A stretch of DNA of 64,000 nt from Paenibacillus methanolicus. GTDB taxonomy: Bacteria > Bacillota > Bacilli > Paenibacillales > Paenibacillaceae. The notes beneath the pieces are model-generated. The model saw nothing but the letters and a program-made list of their open reading frames with translations, had not been told where the DNA came from and made no database searches. Below are positions 53,503 to 61,483 of the stretch, one piece after another; within the stretch, counting starts at the first letter, position 1; the number at the start of each line of letters is the position of its first letter. The stretch lies in contig NZ_VNHS01000007.1 of NCBI RefSeq assembly GCF_008124765.1, forward strand, positions 248,001 through 312,000, in the 5' to 3' direction. The translations under genes and the position numbers were made by a program.

Positions 53503-54852
53503 GTGAAACCGGACAAATTGATCTATACGTTCGTCAGCTACGCGACGCTGGTCGACAAGAGCTGGGGGCAAGGCATCGCGATCGAAGGCATCGACCGGAC
53601 GGCTGCCATCGCCCATAAGCATGGCATTCCCGTCACGTGGATCGTGAACGCCGGTTCGGCCCCGGTGCTTGCCGAGAGGATCGGCGATTGGCATGCGCGA
53701 TTCGGCGACGACGTCATTCTGCAGGTGAACTTCGATGCCGATGAATCCGAGACTTCCTCGTCTCGGCTGAAGGAGGCGCTCGAGCAGGGATGGGCTGCGG
53801 TACAGCGGCATTTCCCTTGGGCTGCGACCAAGGTCGTCGCACGCGGGCGAATCTACAACGGGTTCCTCGAAGCGGCGGAGAAATTGGGGTTCCAAGGGGT
53901 ATGGGGGTATTGTTGGGAGCAAACCTGGTGGGACGGCATTACGCATAAGGGCATCCCTTGGGGCTCCTGGTATGTGGACAGCCATCGATTCAAGGTGCCT
54001 CATCCCGGGAAGGGCAAGCTTGTGGCATGCGAATGGACGGCGCGCGACCTGCATGCGACCTATCACTCCGGCAGCCCCTGCGTCTATTCGACCGATCCGA
54101 ATGACGTGCTGCGGGCAGGGCTATGCACGGGCGACGATATCGAATACTGGAAGAGCCTTTTCCATGACTACCTGGCCAACACGGATCATAACGAGCAGGT
54201 CCATTTCCTGCAGCAGCAAGAGAGCCACGAGATGGAATACACCGCGCGATTCAAGGTGTATCCAGCTTCTCATGTCGATGAATGCTCGGGCATGCTCGAT
54301 CAATTCTTCGCGTATATTACGCAGTACCCGATTACGCTGACCACGCTCCCCCGGGCTGTCGAAGCCTACCATGATCGTCACGCGGTCACCGCGCCTTCTT
54401 ATATGCTGACCCGAGATACGCGCATCCGCCCGGCCGTGAACGAATATACGATGACGCTCGGCGGGACGGCGTCCGGTCCTTGGCCGGATACGTTCCTCTA
54501 TTACGATCGCGATTGCCAGATGGCGTTCATCGAGGGAGCGTGCGCGCCGGACAGACTGCGAAGCTATGTTGGCAAAGGCGATATGAGCGGCGAATTCGAG
54601 GAAGCCGTGCCGCAAGTGTTCGTGAGCGGGTATGAGAGAGCGGACGGCCGAATCCGGATGACGTTCGAGATCGGACATTGGGCGCCGATGCCGTTCGGAC
54701 TCGCCTATTGGGACGATCTGCGCGGATATCGCGTGACATCCTGCACGACTGGCGTGGAGGCGAAGCAGATCCAGGACCGCTTGATCTTCCTGCGGTTCGA
54801 GCTGACGGGTGCACCTGCGAGAATTGAATTGGAACTAGCGGGCAGGGAATAG
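53503..54852 (+). CDS. Polysaccharide-deacetylase-like protein of unknown function
   Basis: 449 aa, start GTG with GGGAGAG upstream, no signal peptide. The first 250 residues look like a NodB/GH57-type (beta/alpha) barrel: AAIAHKHGIPVTWIVNAGSA, DDVILQVNFDADE, and ARGRIYNGFLEAAEKLGFQG correspond to strands and helices of that superfamily. The canonical metal-binding motifs are not clear. The rest is beta-rich. Its place after the binding protein and before a carrier-like protein and an SGNH esterase suggests action on decorated imported sugars, an inference only. It resembles proteins seen beside glycan-utilisation genes, but I cannot name a family with confidence. Confidence 0.65.
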   Translation: MKPDKLIYTFVSYATLVDKSWGQGIAIEGIDRTAAIAHKHGIPVTWIVNAGSAPVLAERIGDWHARFGDDVILQVNFDADESETSSSRLKEALEQGWAAVQRHFPWAATKVVARGRIYNGFLEAAEKLGFQGVWGYCWEQTWWDGITHKGIPWGSWYVDSHRFKVPHPGKGKLVACEWTARDLHATYHSGSPCVYSTDPNDVLRAGLCTGDDIEYWKSLFHDYLANTDHNEQVHFLQQQESHEMEYTARFKVYPASHVDECSGMLDQFFAYITQYPITLTTLPRAVEAYHDRHAVTAPSYMLTRDTRIRPAVNEYTMTLGGTASGPWPDTFLYYDRDCQMAFIEGACAPDRLRSYVGKGDMSGEFEEAVPQVFVSGYERADGRIRMTFEIGHWAPMPFGLAYWDDLRGYRVTSCTTGVEAKQIQDRLIFLRFELTGAPARIELELAGRE

Positions 54853-54881
54853 CGCAGGCTAAGCGGCCGCAGGACGGGGGG

Positions 54882-55187
54882 ATGGCGGTGGAGTTCAAAG
54901 CGGACATTGTCGGGGTGCTGCGGCAGATGGCCGCGGAGTTGTCGGCGGATTCGCGTCTGCTTCAACTCGCGCCCGATTGCGAGTTGCAGATGGCAGGCAT
55001 GGACCTGCTGCGCATCATGACGCTCGTGGCGCATGCCGAGCAGTCTTATGCGTTGCAATTCGAGGACGGGGAGTCGTTGTTCACGCCCCCCGTTACGCTG
55101 GCCGAGATCGCGGACCGTATTCTGCAGAAGACGGGCGTCACGTCGTCGTACCGCATGGCAGAGGCGTCCTGCGAGAGCAGGTCATAG
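54882..55187 (+). CDS. Acyl-carrier-protein-like protein lacking the phosphopantetheine serine
   Basis: 101 aa. The helix pattern and the segment AGMDLLRIMTLVAHAEQSY, then EDGESLF and VTLAEIADRIL, match the ACP/DltC fold (for example GxDSLxxxELxxxxExxF, then TVGDAVxYI). The carrier Ser that follows Asp in GxDS is Leu42 here, so no 4'-phosphopantetheine arm can be attached at the normal site. ATG 54882 has ACGGGGGG upstream. It is 30 bp after the deacetylase-like gene and 24 bp before the esterase gene. It may be a protein-interaction or regulatory subunit. Confidence 0.75.
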   Translation: MAVEFKADIVGVLRQMAAELSADSRLLQLAPDCELQMAGMDLLRIMTLVAHAEQSYALQFEDGESLFTPPVTLAEIADRILQKTGVTSSYRMAEASCESRS

Positions 55188-55211
55188 CATAATCGAGAGG
55201 GGAAGATACAC

Positions 55212-55868
55212 ATGGCGAAGCAAGGGAGAACTATTCTATTTCAAGGCGATTCGATTACCGATGCGGGTCGTGGAAGGGGCGAGGGGTATCAGTCGTTAGG
55301 CCACGGCTACGTCAACCTGATCGCCGGCCGGCTCGGATTAGACGCCGCGGAGCCGGGACATCGTTTCATCAATCGGGGGGTCGGCGGAGATCGCGTCTCC
55401 AGCTTGTACGCGAGATGGAACGAGGACGCGATCCATTTGCAGCCGGACACGATCAGCATTCTTGCCGGGGTGAACGACGCATGGCGAATCGTCATGCGTC
55501 TGCCCGAAGGCACGACGGATCGCTTCGAACGGGCGTACCGGCATTTGTTGGAGGAGACGAAGGAAGTCATGCCGCATGCCGGGCTGGTGCTATGCGAGCC
55601 CTTCCTTCTGCCGGCGGAGATTCGAATGGACGTATGGGATGAATTCCGCGGTCTCATCGATGCCTACGGGCAAATTACCCGCACGTTGGCGAAGCAGTAC
55701 GATGCCGTGTTCGTCGGCTTGCAGGAGCCGTTCAATCAGGCGGTTACGAGGGCCGATGCGGAATATTGGCTGCACGATGGCGTGCATCCGACGCCGGCCG
55801 GTCACGAGCTGATCGCGCGGGAATGGATCCAGGCCGTTCAGAGCAGTCGGCTGGCCATCACGAATTGA
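55212..55868 (+). CDS. SGNH/GDSL-family esterase (acetylxylan-esterase-like)
   Basis: 218 aa. Block I QGDSIT (nucleophile Ser14), block II NRGVGGDRV, block III GVND and block V DGVHPTPAGH (Asp/His) are all present. The opening FQGDSITDAGRGRGEGYQ and the ARWNEDAIHLQPD segment resemble intracellular acetyl-xylooligosaccharide esterases of Bacilli. It has no signal peptide. It would deacetylate oligosaccharides brought in by the transporter encoded upstream. AGAGGGGAAG precedes the ATG. Last gene of the operon before a strong terminator. Confidence 0.9.
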   Translation: MAKQGRTILFQGDSITDAGRGRGEGYQSLGHGYVNLIAGRLGLDAAEPGHRFINRGVGGDRVSSLYARWNEDAIHLQPDTISILAGVNDAWRIVMRLPEGTTDRFERAYRHLLEETKEVMPHAGLVLCEPFLLPAEIRMDVWDEFRGLIDAYGQITRTLAKQYDAVFVGLQEPFNQAVTRADAEYWLHDGVHPTPAGHELIAREWIQAVQSSRLAITN

Positions 55869-55907
55869 CGGTCGAACGCTAGAGCTGCAATTGAAAGCCA
55901 GACGCCT

Positions 55908-55952
55908 AAGACGCCTCCGTTTCCAGCATTCGGGAAACGAAGGCGTCTTTAA
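55908..55952 (+). terminator. Rho-independent terminator of the transporter/esterase operon
   Basis: Long arms aagacgcctccgtttcc and ggaaacgaaggcgtctt (one mismatch, 17 nt each), followed by a T run. Confidence 0.92.
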
Positions 55953-56062
55953 TTACATCAGATTAGCTTGCGAATACAACGCCTTGCCGTTCCATATAAG
56001 CATGGAGCTTCAGAATCGAAATATCGGCCGGCGGCATCACGCCGTCATTTAAGGTTGTATGC

Positions 56063-56089
56063 AAAAAAAGGAACGCGCATCGGCGTTCC
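56063..56089 (-). terminator. Rho-independent terminator on the minus strand
   Basis: A 7-bp stem ggaacgc/gcgttcc with a 6-nt loop and seven U on the minus strand. It lies downstream of the coat-like protein gene at 56144. Confidence 0.85.
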
Positions 56090-56143
56090 ATGAACGGCTT
56101 GGGGATATGCCCGACCATAGGTCGCGCGGTTGTCACCGGACGT

Positions 56144-56434
56144 CTAGAAACACGTAAACGATTCGATGCTTCTCAGGCTGATGCCCGAGTACACCCAGAA
56201 GCGTCCGTTCCATCGGAAGCCCGACACGGACGTACGGCCAACGAAGGTGGGGTAGAACCAAAAGCCGTTCCCGAATCGCGGCCAAATGTACGTATTCCGG
56301 AATAGACAGCCCGAGATGGCGCCGGGATCGACCGCGAACGTCGAAGCGGCCGGCTGCTGCGGCGCGAACTGAGGGGGAGGAGCCGAAGGCGGTTGCTGCA
56401 TGCCTTGCGGTCCCTGCGGCGGCATGAATGCCAT
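56144..56434 (-). CDS. Small Pro/Gln-rich protein with aromatic C-terminal domain, probably spore-associated
   Basis: 96 aa. Residues 1-33 are Pro/Gln/Ala-rich and disordered-looking. The C-terminal 60 residues (FRNTYIWPRFGNGFWFYPTF, then GRTSVSGFRWNGRFWVYSG) form an aromatic, glycine-rich domain ending in CF, as in short coat-like proteins of Bacillales. ATG has AAAAGGAGTG upstream. It may be co-transcribed with the Sm-like protein gene 50 bp upstream. The spore association is inferred from composition. Confidence 0.72.
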   Translation of the reverse strand: MAFMPPQGPQGMQQPPSAPPPQFAPQQPAASTFAVDPGAISGCLFRNTYIWPRFGNGFWFYPTFVGRTSVSGFRWNGRFWVYSGISLRSIESFTCF

Positions 56435-56483
56435 ATGTGAATCACTCCTTTTCGAAGGTGAAGGATACGTGAAGAATTGCAGG

Positions 56484-56795
56484 TTAGAGCAACATCAGCG
56501 TGATGACGAGAAGCTCGTATAAGACAAGCGGCAAAATAACGTCCTCGTAGGTATTTTGCGAGAAGCTGCGACGCATGCCTTTCCCGGGAATCTTGAGGTA
56601 CAGAATGCCTTTGTCGCAATGAACGATGACCCCTTCGAATACGTCGCCGTCCATCGTCTCGACGCGAGCATACCGGTTCACATGCTGCCTGCATACGTGG
56701 TGGAGTTGATCCCGCATGGATTTCATGGCAGGGTGCATGCCCGGATTCGCCTGATAGATGGTTTGCTCTTGAAGACCTGCAGATTGCATACGCAA
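56484..56795 (-). CDS. Small protein with Sm-like segment and C-terminal hydrophobic tail
   Basis: About 103 aa. VNRYARVETMDGDVFEGVIV followed by HCDKGILYLKIP resembles the Sm/LSm beta-barrel core. The last 20 residues (ILPLVLYELLVITLMLL in part) are hydrophobic. The frame is open to 56882, but GGAGGG 7 bp before TTG 56795 marks the start; ATG 56789 is the alternative. Paired with the coat-like gene, so a role in spores or at the membrane is possible. Confidence 0.65.
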   Translation of the reverse strand: MRMQSAGLQEQTIYQANPGMHPAMKSMRDQLHHVCRQHVNRYARVETMDGDVFEGVIVHCDKGILYLKIPGKGMRRSFSQNTYEDVILPLVLYELLVITLMLL

Positions 56796-56882
56796 TGTAA
56801 CGCCCTCCATCTCTTGTTTAAAGGTACACCCCATTGTATGCGGCAGCCTAAGCGCTGCGCCGGATAGACGCCTAATAGGCAA

Positions 56883-56930
56883 AAGACAGGAGCGGCCGCA
56901 GGACCGATGGGTCCGAGCTGCTCCTGTCTT
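56883..56930 (-). terminator. Terminator of the dehydrogenase gene
   Basis: An 11-bp stem aagacaggagc/gctcctgtctt with a 26-nt loop, then TTTTGCC on the minus strand. Confidence 0.75.
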
Positions 56931-56950
56931 CTAGCGATCGTCTATACCTG

Positions 56951-57865
56951 TCAAGCTTGATCTTCTTGATCGGAATGAGCTTCAACATAACGGACCGCTT
57001 GCTCCACGAGACATCGGTTCATGTTATGAATGGTTTCGGTTGTGAAAAATGCAATGTGCGGCGTACAGACGACATTGGGCAAATCCAATAATTCCGGATT
57101 GCGATAGGGCTCCTCGGGGAACACGTCCAAGCCTGCGCCCGCAATTTTACCTGCGAGTAGGGCTTGAATTAAATCATCGTACTCGATAAGACTGCCGCGA
57201 GCCGTATTGATGAGGATTACGCCGTCTTTCATGCAATTGATCTCGTCTTTCGTGATGAGGGGTCCATTATTATGCTTCGTTGAGGCGTGAAGGGTGATAA
57301 TATCGGATTGACGCAGTACTTCATCAAGTGATTCTATCGCTGAAGAGGGATGACGTGAAACAATCCTAACCTGCATGCCGAGCGCTCGCGCGAGGGTCGC
57401 CACCTCTTTGCCGATTGTTCCATAGCCGATAATGCCTAACGTTTTCCCCCGTATTGCCATGCCCGGAGAGAGGCCATCCCTCCAGCTTCCCGTTCTCGTA
57501 TTATTGTGAGCGGGAATGAGTTGCTTCGTTAAGGCGAAGATGAGCGCGAAAGCGTGCTCCGCTACGGCATGTTCGCCGAACTGCGGCAGACCGCGAATGA
57601 CAATCCCTCTCGTTTGAGCGCGGCTGCCGTTCACGTAATCCGTATTGTGCGCCCGTATGCCGATGTATTGGCATCGACTGAACGCGTCCAAGACTTCGTC
57701 CGGCAGCTTCGTATGGAGTAATAGCATATCGAATCGGCTGAATTGCTCCTTGTCGGAACTCCCCAAATCGACATATTCCACCTGGCAGGCGCGTGTCAAG
57801 CTCGCCGCTTCCTCATCGGACAAACCGATGGCTTGATCGACGGCGCAGGACCATTTCGAATTCAT
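56951..57865 (-). CDS. D-2-hydroxyacid dehydrogenase, NAD-dependent
   Basis: 304 aa. Rossmann motif GIIGYGTIGKEV, then the catalytic Arg in INTARGSLI, Glu in LDVFPEEPY and His in VCTPHIAFF. GLPQFGEHAVAEHAFAL is typical of the family's N-terminal helix. It reduces a 2-keto acid to the D-hydroxy acid or acts on phosphoglycerate-like substrates; which one is unclear. The frame extends to 57883, but AGGGGG 7 bp before the ATG at 57865 sets the start. Confidence 0.9.
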   Translation of the reverse strand: MNSKWSCAVDQAIGLSDEEAASLTRACQVEYVDLGSSDKEQFSRFDMLLLHTKLPDEVLDAFSRCQYIGIRAHNTDYVNGSRAQTRGIVIRGLPQFGEHAVAEHAFALIFALTKQLIPAHNNTRTGSWRDGLSPGMAIRGKTLGIIGYGTIGKEVATLARALGMQVRIVSRHPSSAIESLDEVLRQSDIITLHASTKHNNGPLITKDEINCMKDGVILINTARGSLIEYDDLIQALLAGKIAGAGLDVFPEEPYRNPELLDLPNVVCTPHIAFFTTETIHNMNRCLVEQAVRYVEAHSDQEDQA

Positions 57866-57927
57866 AAACAACCCCCTATCCATGCAAGGATTCGAATATA
57901 GCTCGAAGTTTCAATAACGCATCGTGT

Positions 57928-58467
57928 CTATGATAACAAAGCCTCCGCATGCATTCTTGCGATAATCTCATCCACGGTCTCCTCGGGCGTGAGTTCGGAG
58001 GAGTCCAGCCACAATCCGATGCGAGGCGTCTCGTGCCGCAGGACATGATCGAGCTGTTCGACGCTCCAAGCGCCGTAGCCTTTCTTCAATCGGGCAGCCT
58101 CCCTTCGGGCGACCACCTCCGGTTGCGGACAAAGCACCACGACGTATAACGGGCGGCTCTGTATGTACGAGATAAAATCATGCAGCATGGGGCCTACGAC
58201 GACGTCCTGCACGACGACGGTAAATCCCGCTTGCCGATACGCTTCCGCGGCGTGCGCGGCCAATCGATAGCGCAGCCGCAGCTGATCCAGTTCGTCGCTC
58301 CCCGCATCCGGGCGAACTTCTTTGCGATCGTTCACGATCATTCTGCGAAAAACGTCCCCGCGTACATGCGCCGATTGCGCGAATCGCCCGGCGAGCAGCT
58401 GCGCCACGGTCGATTTGCCGCTGGCCATGATGCCGGTTATGAGAATGATCGGGGTGTCGGTTGACAT
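57928..58467 (-). CDS. P-loop kinase-like ATPase (AAA_33/chloramphenicol-phosphotransferase-like)
   Basis: 179 aa. Walker A GIMASGKST at residues 12-20, and VVVQDVVVGPML in the position of the nucleoside-kinase-like second motif. The layout (ITGIMASGKSTVAQLLAGRF, HVRGDVFRRM) matches small phosphotransferases that phosphorylate a small molecule. The substrate is unknown, and resistance is not implied. GGAGGCGG precedes the ATG. Confidence 0.85.
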   Translation of the reverse strand: MSTDTPIILITGIMASGKSTVAQLLAGRFAQSAHVRGDVFRRMIVNDRKEVRPDAGSDELDQLRLRYRLAAHAAEAYRQAGFTVVVQDVVVGPMLHDFISYIQSRPLYVVVLCPQPEVVARREAARLKKGYGAWSVEQLDHVLRHETPRIGLWLDSSELTPEETVDEIIARMHAEALLS

Positions 58468-58613
58468 GGGACCCGCCTCCTTTAGTTGGTCGCATGAAGT
58501 CAGTACGGATGCTGTTGGTAGAATTATTCGCAGCTTGATAGGGGATTCCTGCCATTTTTATAAACGCAATATGGTCAAACTCTAGAAATCCGCCGTTATC
58601 TCCAAGCGCTCAC

Positions 58614-59081
58614 TTATTCAAAGCGGCACGCCGTATTAGGCGACGCCATCATTTCAACGCCGTATTTGTACTGTCGATAGGCTCCGCGCGCAATGTAACA
58701 ATCCTTGTCCGTATTGAGTTTGCAGGAAGTCTTCATCCATCTGACGAGCTGATAGTAGGCGTCGATTAACGAAGGTTCCGACGGACTGTCATTCTTGACC
58801 GGCAGCCACAATCTCCCGTAGGTTAACGCATTGGCGCGGCTTATGCACCGGACAAGCTCGATCACGTCGGATTGGATGACATCCAGTTGCCCGGAGTCCT
58901 CCAGCATGATTCGCGAGTAAGGGAACCGGAGGTATACCTTTCTCGGTTCGTTCTCGATCAAGAAACCATTGCGAATCTCGACTAAATCTCTGGTCACAAG
59001 CACGCCGCCGAGCGAATACACCTTATTGCAAAACGCCATTTCATCGTCCGCGTTCATAAAAAAACGAATTTGCTTCCCCAT
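58614..59081 (-). CDS. Hypothetical protein
   Basis: 155 aa soluble protein beginning MGKQIRFFMNADDEMAF. It has mixed alpha/beta character and two C-terminal Cys residues (SCKLNTDKDCYIARG). I do not recognise a family. ATG 59081 has AAGGGG 6 bp upstream; an in-frame TTG at 59087 overlaps that region. It stands alone, with an unassigned 146-bp gap after it. Confidence 0.72.
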   Translation of the reverse strand: MGKQIRFFMNADDEMAFCNKVYSLGGVLVTRDLVEIRNGFLIENEPRKVYLRFPYSRIMLEDSGQLDVIQSDVIELVRCISRANALTYGRLWLPVKNDSPSEPSLIDAYYQLVRWMKTSCKLNTDKDCYIARGAYRQYKYGVEMMASPNTACRFE

Positions 59082-59251
59082 TGGCAACCCCTTGCTACGA
59101 CATATGAGAACGAATAAACGTCTAATCTAAATTCTGCTCTTCTATCTAGGCTCCTTTAGGTTAGCAAAATCTACATATAAACAAGAGAGCAGCCGATCGC
59201 GATGACCGGCTGCCGAGGGGGGCGGACAAACTTTCGTACGTGGAACGTCCT

Positions 59252-59995
59252 TTAATTAAACCCGCCGTTCACGCGAATCGTCTGACCGGTGATCCAGCGA
59301 GCTTGGTCGCTGACGAGCAGTTCGACCGCGTCCGCGATATCCTCCGCTTCGCCCAGCCGGCCGAAGGCGTTCATGCGGCGATACGAATCAATAAGCTCCT
59401 CCGATTTGCCGTTCAGAAATAATTCGGTTGCCACTTGCCCCGGCGCGATACAGTTGATGATGATGTGCTTGGGACCGAATTCTTTGGCCAATTGACGGGT
59501 GAGCTGTTCGACGGCGCCTTTCGTCGCCGCATAGACGCTGTAGGTCGGGAGCATCGCGCCCGACACGGAGGTCGAGAAGTTGATGATCGTCCCGCCCGGC
59601 GCCATATGCAGCATCGCTTGTTGGCAGGCGAAATACGTCCCTTTCACGTTGATCGCGAACTGGTAGTCAAATATCTCCTCTGTCACGTCCGCGATGGCCG
59701 TGCATGCCATGACGCCCGCGTTGTTAACGAGAATGTCCACGGTACCGAACCGCTCAAGCGTCTCCGCGAACAGCGCCTCGACTTCCTTCACTTGGCCGAT
59801 GTCCGCCCGGATGGCGGCAGCTTCGCCGCCGGAATTCCGGATCGCATCGACGACCTCGGTCGCTTTCGCCGGATTCGATGCGTAATTGACGACGACCTTG
59901 GCGCCCCCTCGTGCCAGTTGCATCGCGATCTGTCGTCCGATGCCTCGCGATGATCCCGTGACGATCGCTACTTTGCCTTGTAGATTCGTGTTCAT
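59252..59995 (-). CDS. SDR-family oxidoreductase
   Basis: 247 aa classical short-chain dehydrogenase. NADP motif TGSSRGIGRQI, NNAG (VNNAGVMAC), catalytic Ser in FSTSVSGA and YAATK, and the C-terminal GQTIRVNGGF. It resembles FabG-like and general reductases. ATG has AGGAGAGA upstream. It is divergent from an AraC-type regulator whose promoter lies in the shared region, suggesting direct regulation. Substrate unknown. Confidence 0.92.
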   Translation of the reverse strand: MNTNLQGKVAIVTGSSRGIGRQIAMQLARGGAKVVVNYASNPAKATEVVDAIRNSGGEAAAIRADIGQVKEVEALFAETLERFGTVDILVNNAGVMACTAIADVTEEIFDYQFAINVKGTYFACQQAMLHMAPGGTIINFSTSVSGAMLPTYSVYAATKGAVEQLTRQLAKEFGPKHIIINCIAPGQVATELFLNGKSEELIDSYRRMNAFGRLGEAEDIADAVELLVSDQARWITGQTIRVNGGFN

Positions 59996-60107
59996 GCGTA
60001 TCTCTCCTTTAGACGTTTTGACCGGTTGGGTGTTCCCTGTACCGGTCCTCGTGCCTTTATCTTACCGAAGCCGCGGCGTCACCCGTTAGAATAGACCTCT
60101 CCGATCC

Positions 60108-60137
60108 TTGCCTAATTCTCTTCGGGCCCGCTATGAT
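60108..60137 (+). promoter_or_regulatory. Promoter of the AraC-type gene
   Basis: TTGCCT (60108-60113), 18-bp spacer, TATGAT (60132-60137) then AGG, in the divergent region between the SDR and AraC genes. Confidence 0.6.
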
Positions 60138-60179
60138 AGGCGTACAATGAATTTGATTATGGGGGGCGAACAATCGAAC

Positions 60180-61106
60180 ATGGATGATCTCCTGCGAGAA
60201 TCGCAAGCGCTGCGGCAAATGGCAAGCCTGATCCGGCGCCATGCGCCTTCGAGCGGCACGCATCGGACGAGCGTACCGGGATTGTCGCTCATGCATGCCG
60301 TACAGGCGTCGGAGCCGCTGGAATCGGTGTATAAACCGTCGATTTGCGTCGTGGCGCAAGGCGCCAAGACAGCCTCGTTGGCCGACGAAACCTTCCGCTA
60401 CGATCCCTCGGCGTACCTCGTCACCTCCGTCGAATTGCCAATCATCGGGCGCATCGTCGAGGCTTCGCCCGAAGTGCCGTATTTAAGCTTGAAGTTGAGT
60501 TTCGACGCCGATGTCATCCTGGACATTGTTCGGGAGATGAACCGGTCTCCGCGTAATCCGTCGAAAATCTCGCGTGGCATCGCCGTCAATCGGACATCCG
60601 CCGCGTTGCTCGATGCGATCGTCCGGCTCTTGCAGTTGCTGGGCGAGCCGGAGGACGTGGCGGTGCTCGCGCCGCTTACGATTCGCGAAATTTTGTACCG
60701 GGTGCTGCAAAGCGAACAAGGCGCGCTTATTCATCAGTTCGCCATTCACGGCAGTCAGGCCAATGCCATTGCGCAGGCGATTCAGTCGATCAACCGGCAA
60801 TTCGATCGCCCGCTCGCGGTCGAAGAGCTGGCCAAGTCCGTCCGCTTGAGCGCCTCGGCGTTCCACAAACATTTCAAGCGCGTCACGGCGATGAGTCCGC
60901 TGCAGTATCAGAAGACGGTGCGGCTGCAGGAAGCAAGGCGCCTCATGCTGACGGAGAGCTTGCCAGCCTCCGACGCGGCTTTCCAGGTCGGGTACGAAAG
61001 CCCGTCCCAGTTCAGCCGGGAATATGCCCGGATGTATGGACGGCCGCCGATGTTGGACGTTCAGACGCTTCGCGCTTCCTTTACGAGCTCCGATGGGGTT
61101 GGCTGA
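60180..61106 (+). CDS. AraC-family regulator (AraC_N type)
   Basis: 308 aa. The N-terminal domain (PGLSLMHAVQASEPLESVYK, SICVVAQGAKTASLADE) is the AraC_N ligand-binding type common in regulators next to aldo-keto reductases and SDRs. The C-terminal HTH pair is LAVEELAKSVRLSASAFHKH and ASDAAFQVGYESPSQFSRE. In-frame ATGs exist at 60147 and 60159, but GGGGGGCGA is placed for the ATG at 60180. It likely controls the divergent SDR gene. Confidence 0.9.
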   Translation: MDDLLRESQALRQMASLIRRHAPSSGTHRTSVPGLSLMHAVQASEPLESVYKPSICVVAQGAKTASLADETFRYDPSAYLVTSVELPIIGRIVEASPEVPYLSLKLSFDADVILDIVREMNRSPRNPSKISRGIAVNRTSAALLDAIVRLLQLLGEPEDVAVLAPLTIREILYRVLQSEQGALIHQFAIHGSQANAIAQAIQSINRQFDRPLAVEELAKSVRLSASAFHKHFKRVTAMSPLQYQKTVRLQEARRLMLTESLPASDAAFQVGYESPSQFSREYARMYGRPPMLDVQTLRASFTSSDGVG

Positions 61107-61174
61107 CAGCCATTACGGCGTGCCGCTGTAACTTTGACTCGTCTGGGAACGTCTGGATGATGAGGTGGTGGACA

Positions 61175-61309
61175 ATGCGGGGGACGAAACGGTTCAGCGT
61201 AATCGTGTTTGCATTGGCGGCGATGTTGGTTTTGACCGGCTGAACGGAAGCGTTGAAGAAGATCATCGTCAGCGAACGGGCGCGGATTAAGAAAGAGGCG
61301 GGAAGGTAG
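61175..61309 (+). pseudogene. Tiny lipoprotein gene with TGA at the lipobox cysteine
   Basis: ATG 61175 follows GAGGTGGTGG. The frame reads MRGTKRFSVIVFALAAM, then LVLTG, then TGA at 61241-61243, then TEALKKIIVSERARIKKEAG and a TAG at 61307. LVLTG-C would be a perfect lipobox, so the stop replaces exactly the cysteine (TGC/TGT to TGA by one change). With Cys it would be a 44-aa lipoprotein. Either a recent pseudogene, a sequencing error, or recoding. It sits in a 377-bp gap otherwise without genes. Confidence 0.5.
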
Positions 61310-61483
61310 CTGTCGAGACCTTCGCTAAGCTCCGTCGCTTGCGCGGAAGACGGTCTGCGGTCCGTTCATAGCCTCGACCAAAGTCCGGAAACAAAACCAT
61401 GCTGCGGACCATTATCTGGTTGTTGATGCTCCTATACACTTACGTCATGGATGTAATGAATAATTTTGTAAGGAGCTAACACG

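Noticed and set aside
51885..53516. 543-codon frame antisense to the binding-lipoprotein gene
   Set aside because: Same reason: Arg/Leu/His-rich composition, no start signal, and the + strand gene has a lipobox and family motifs.
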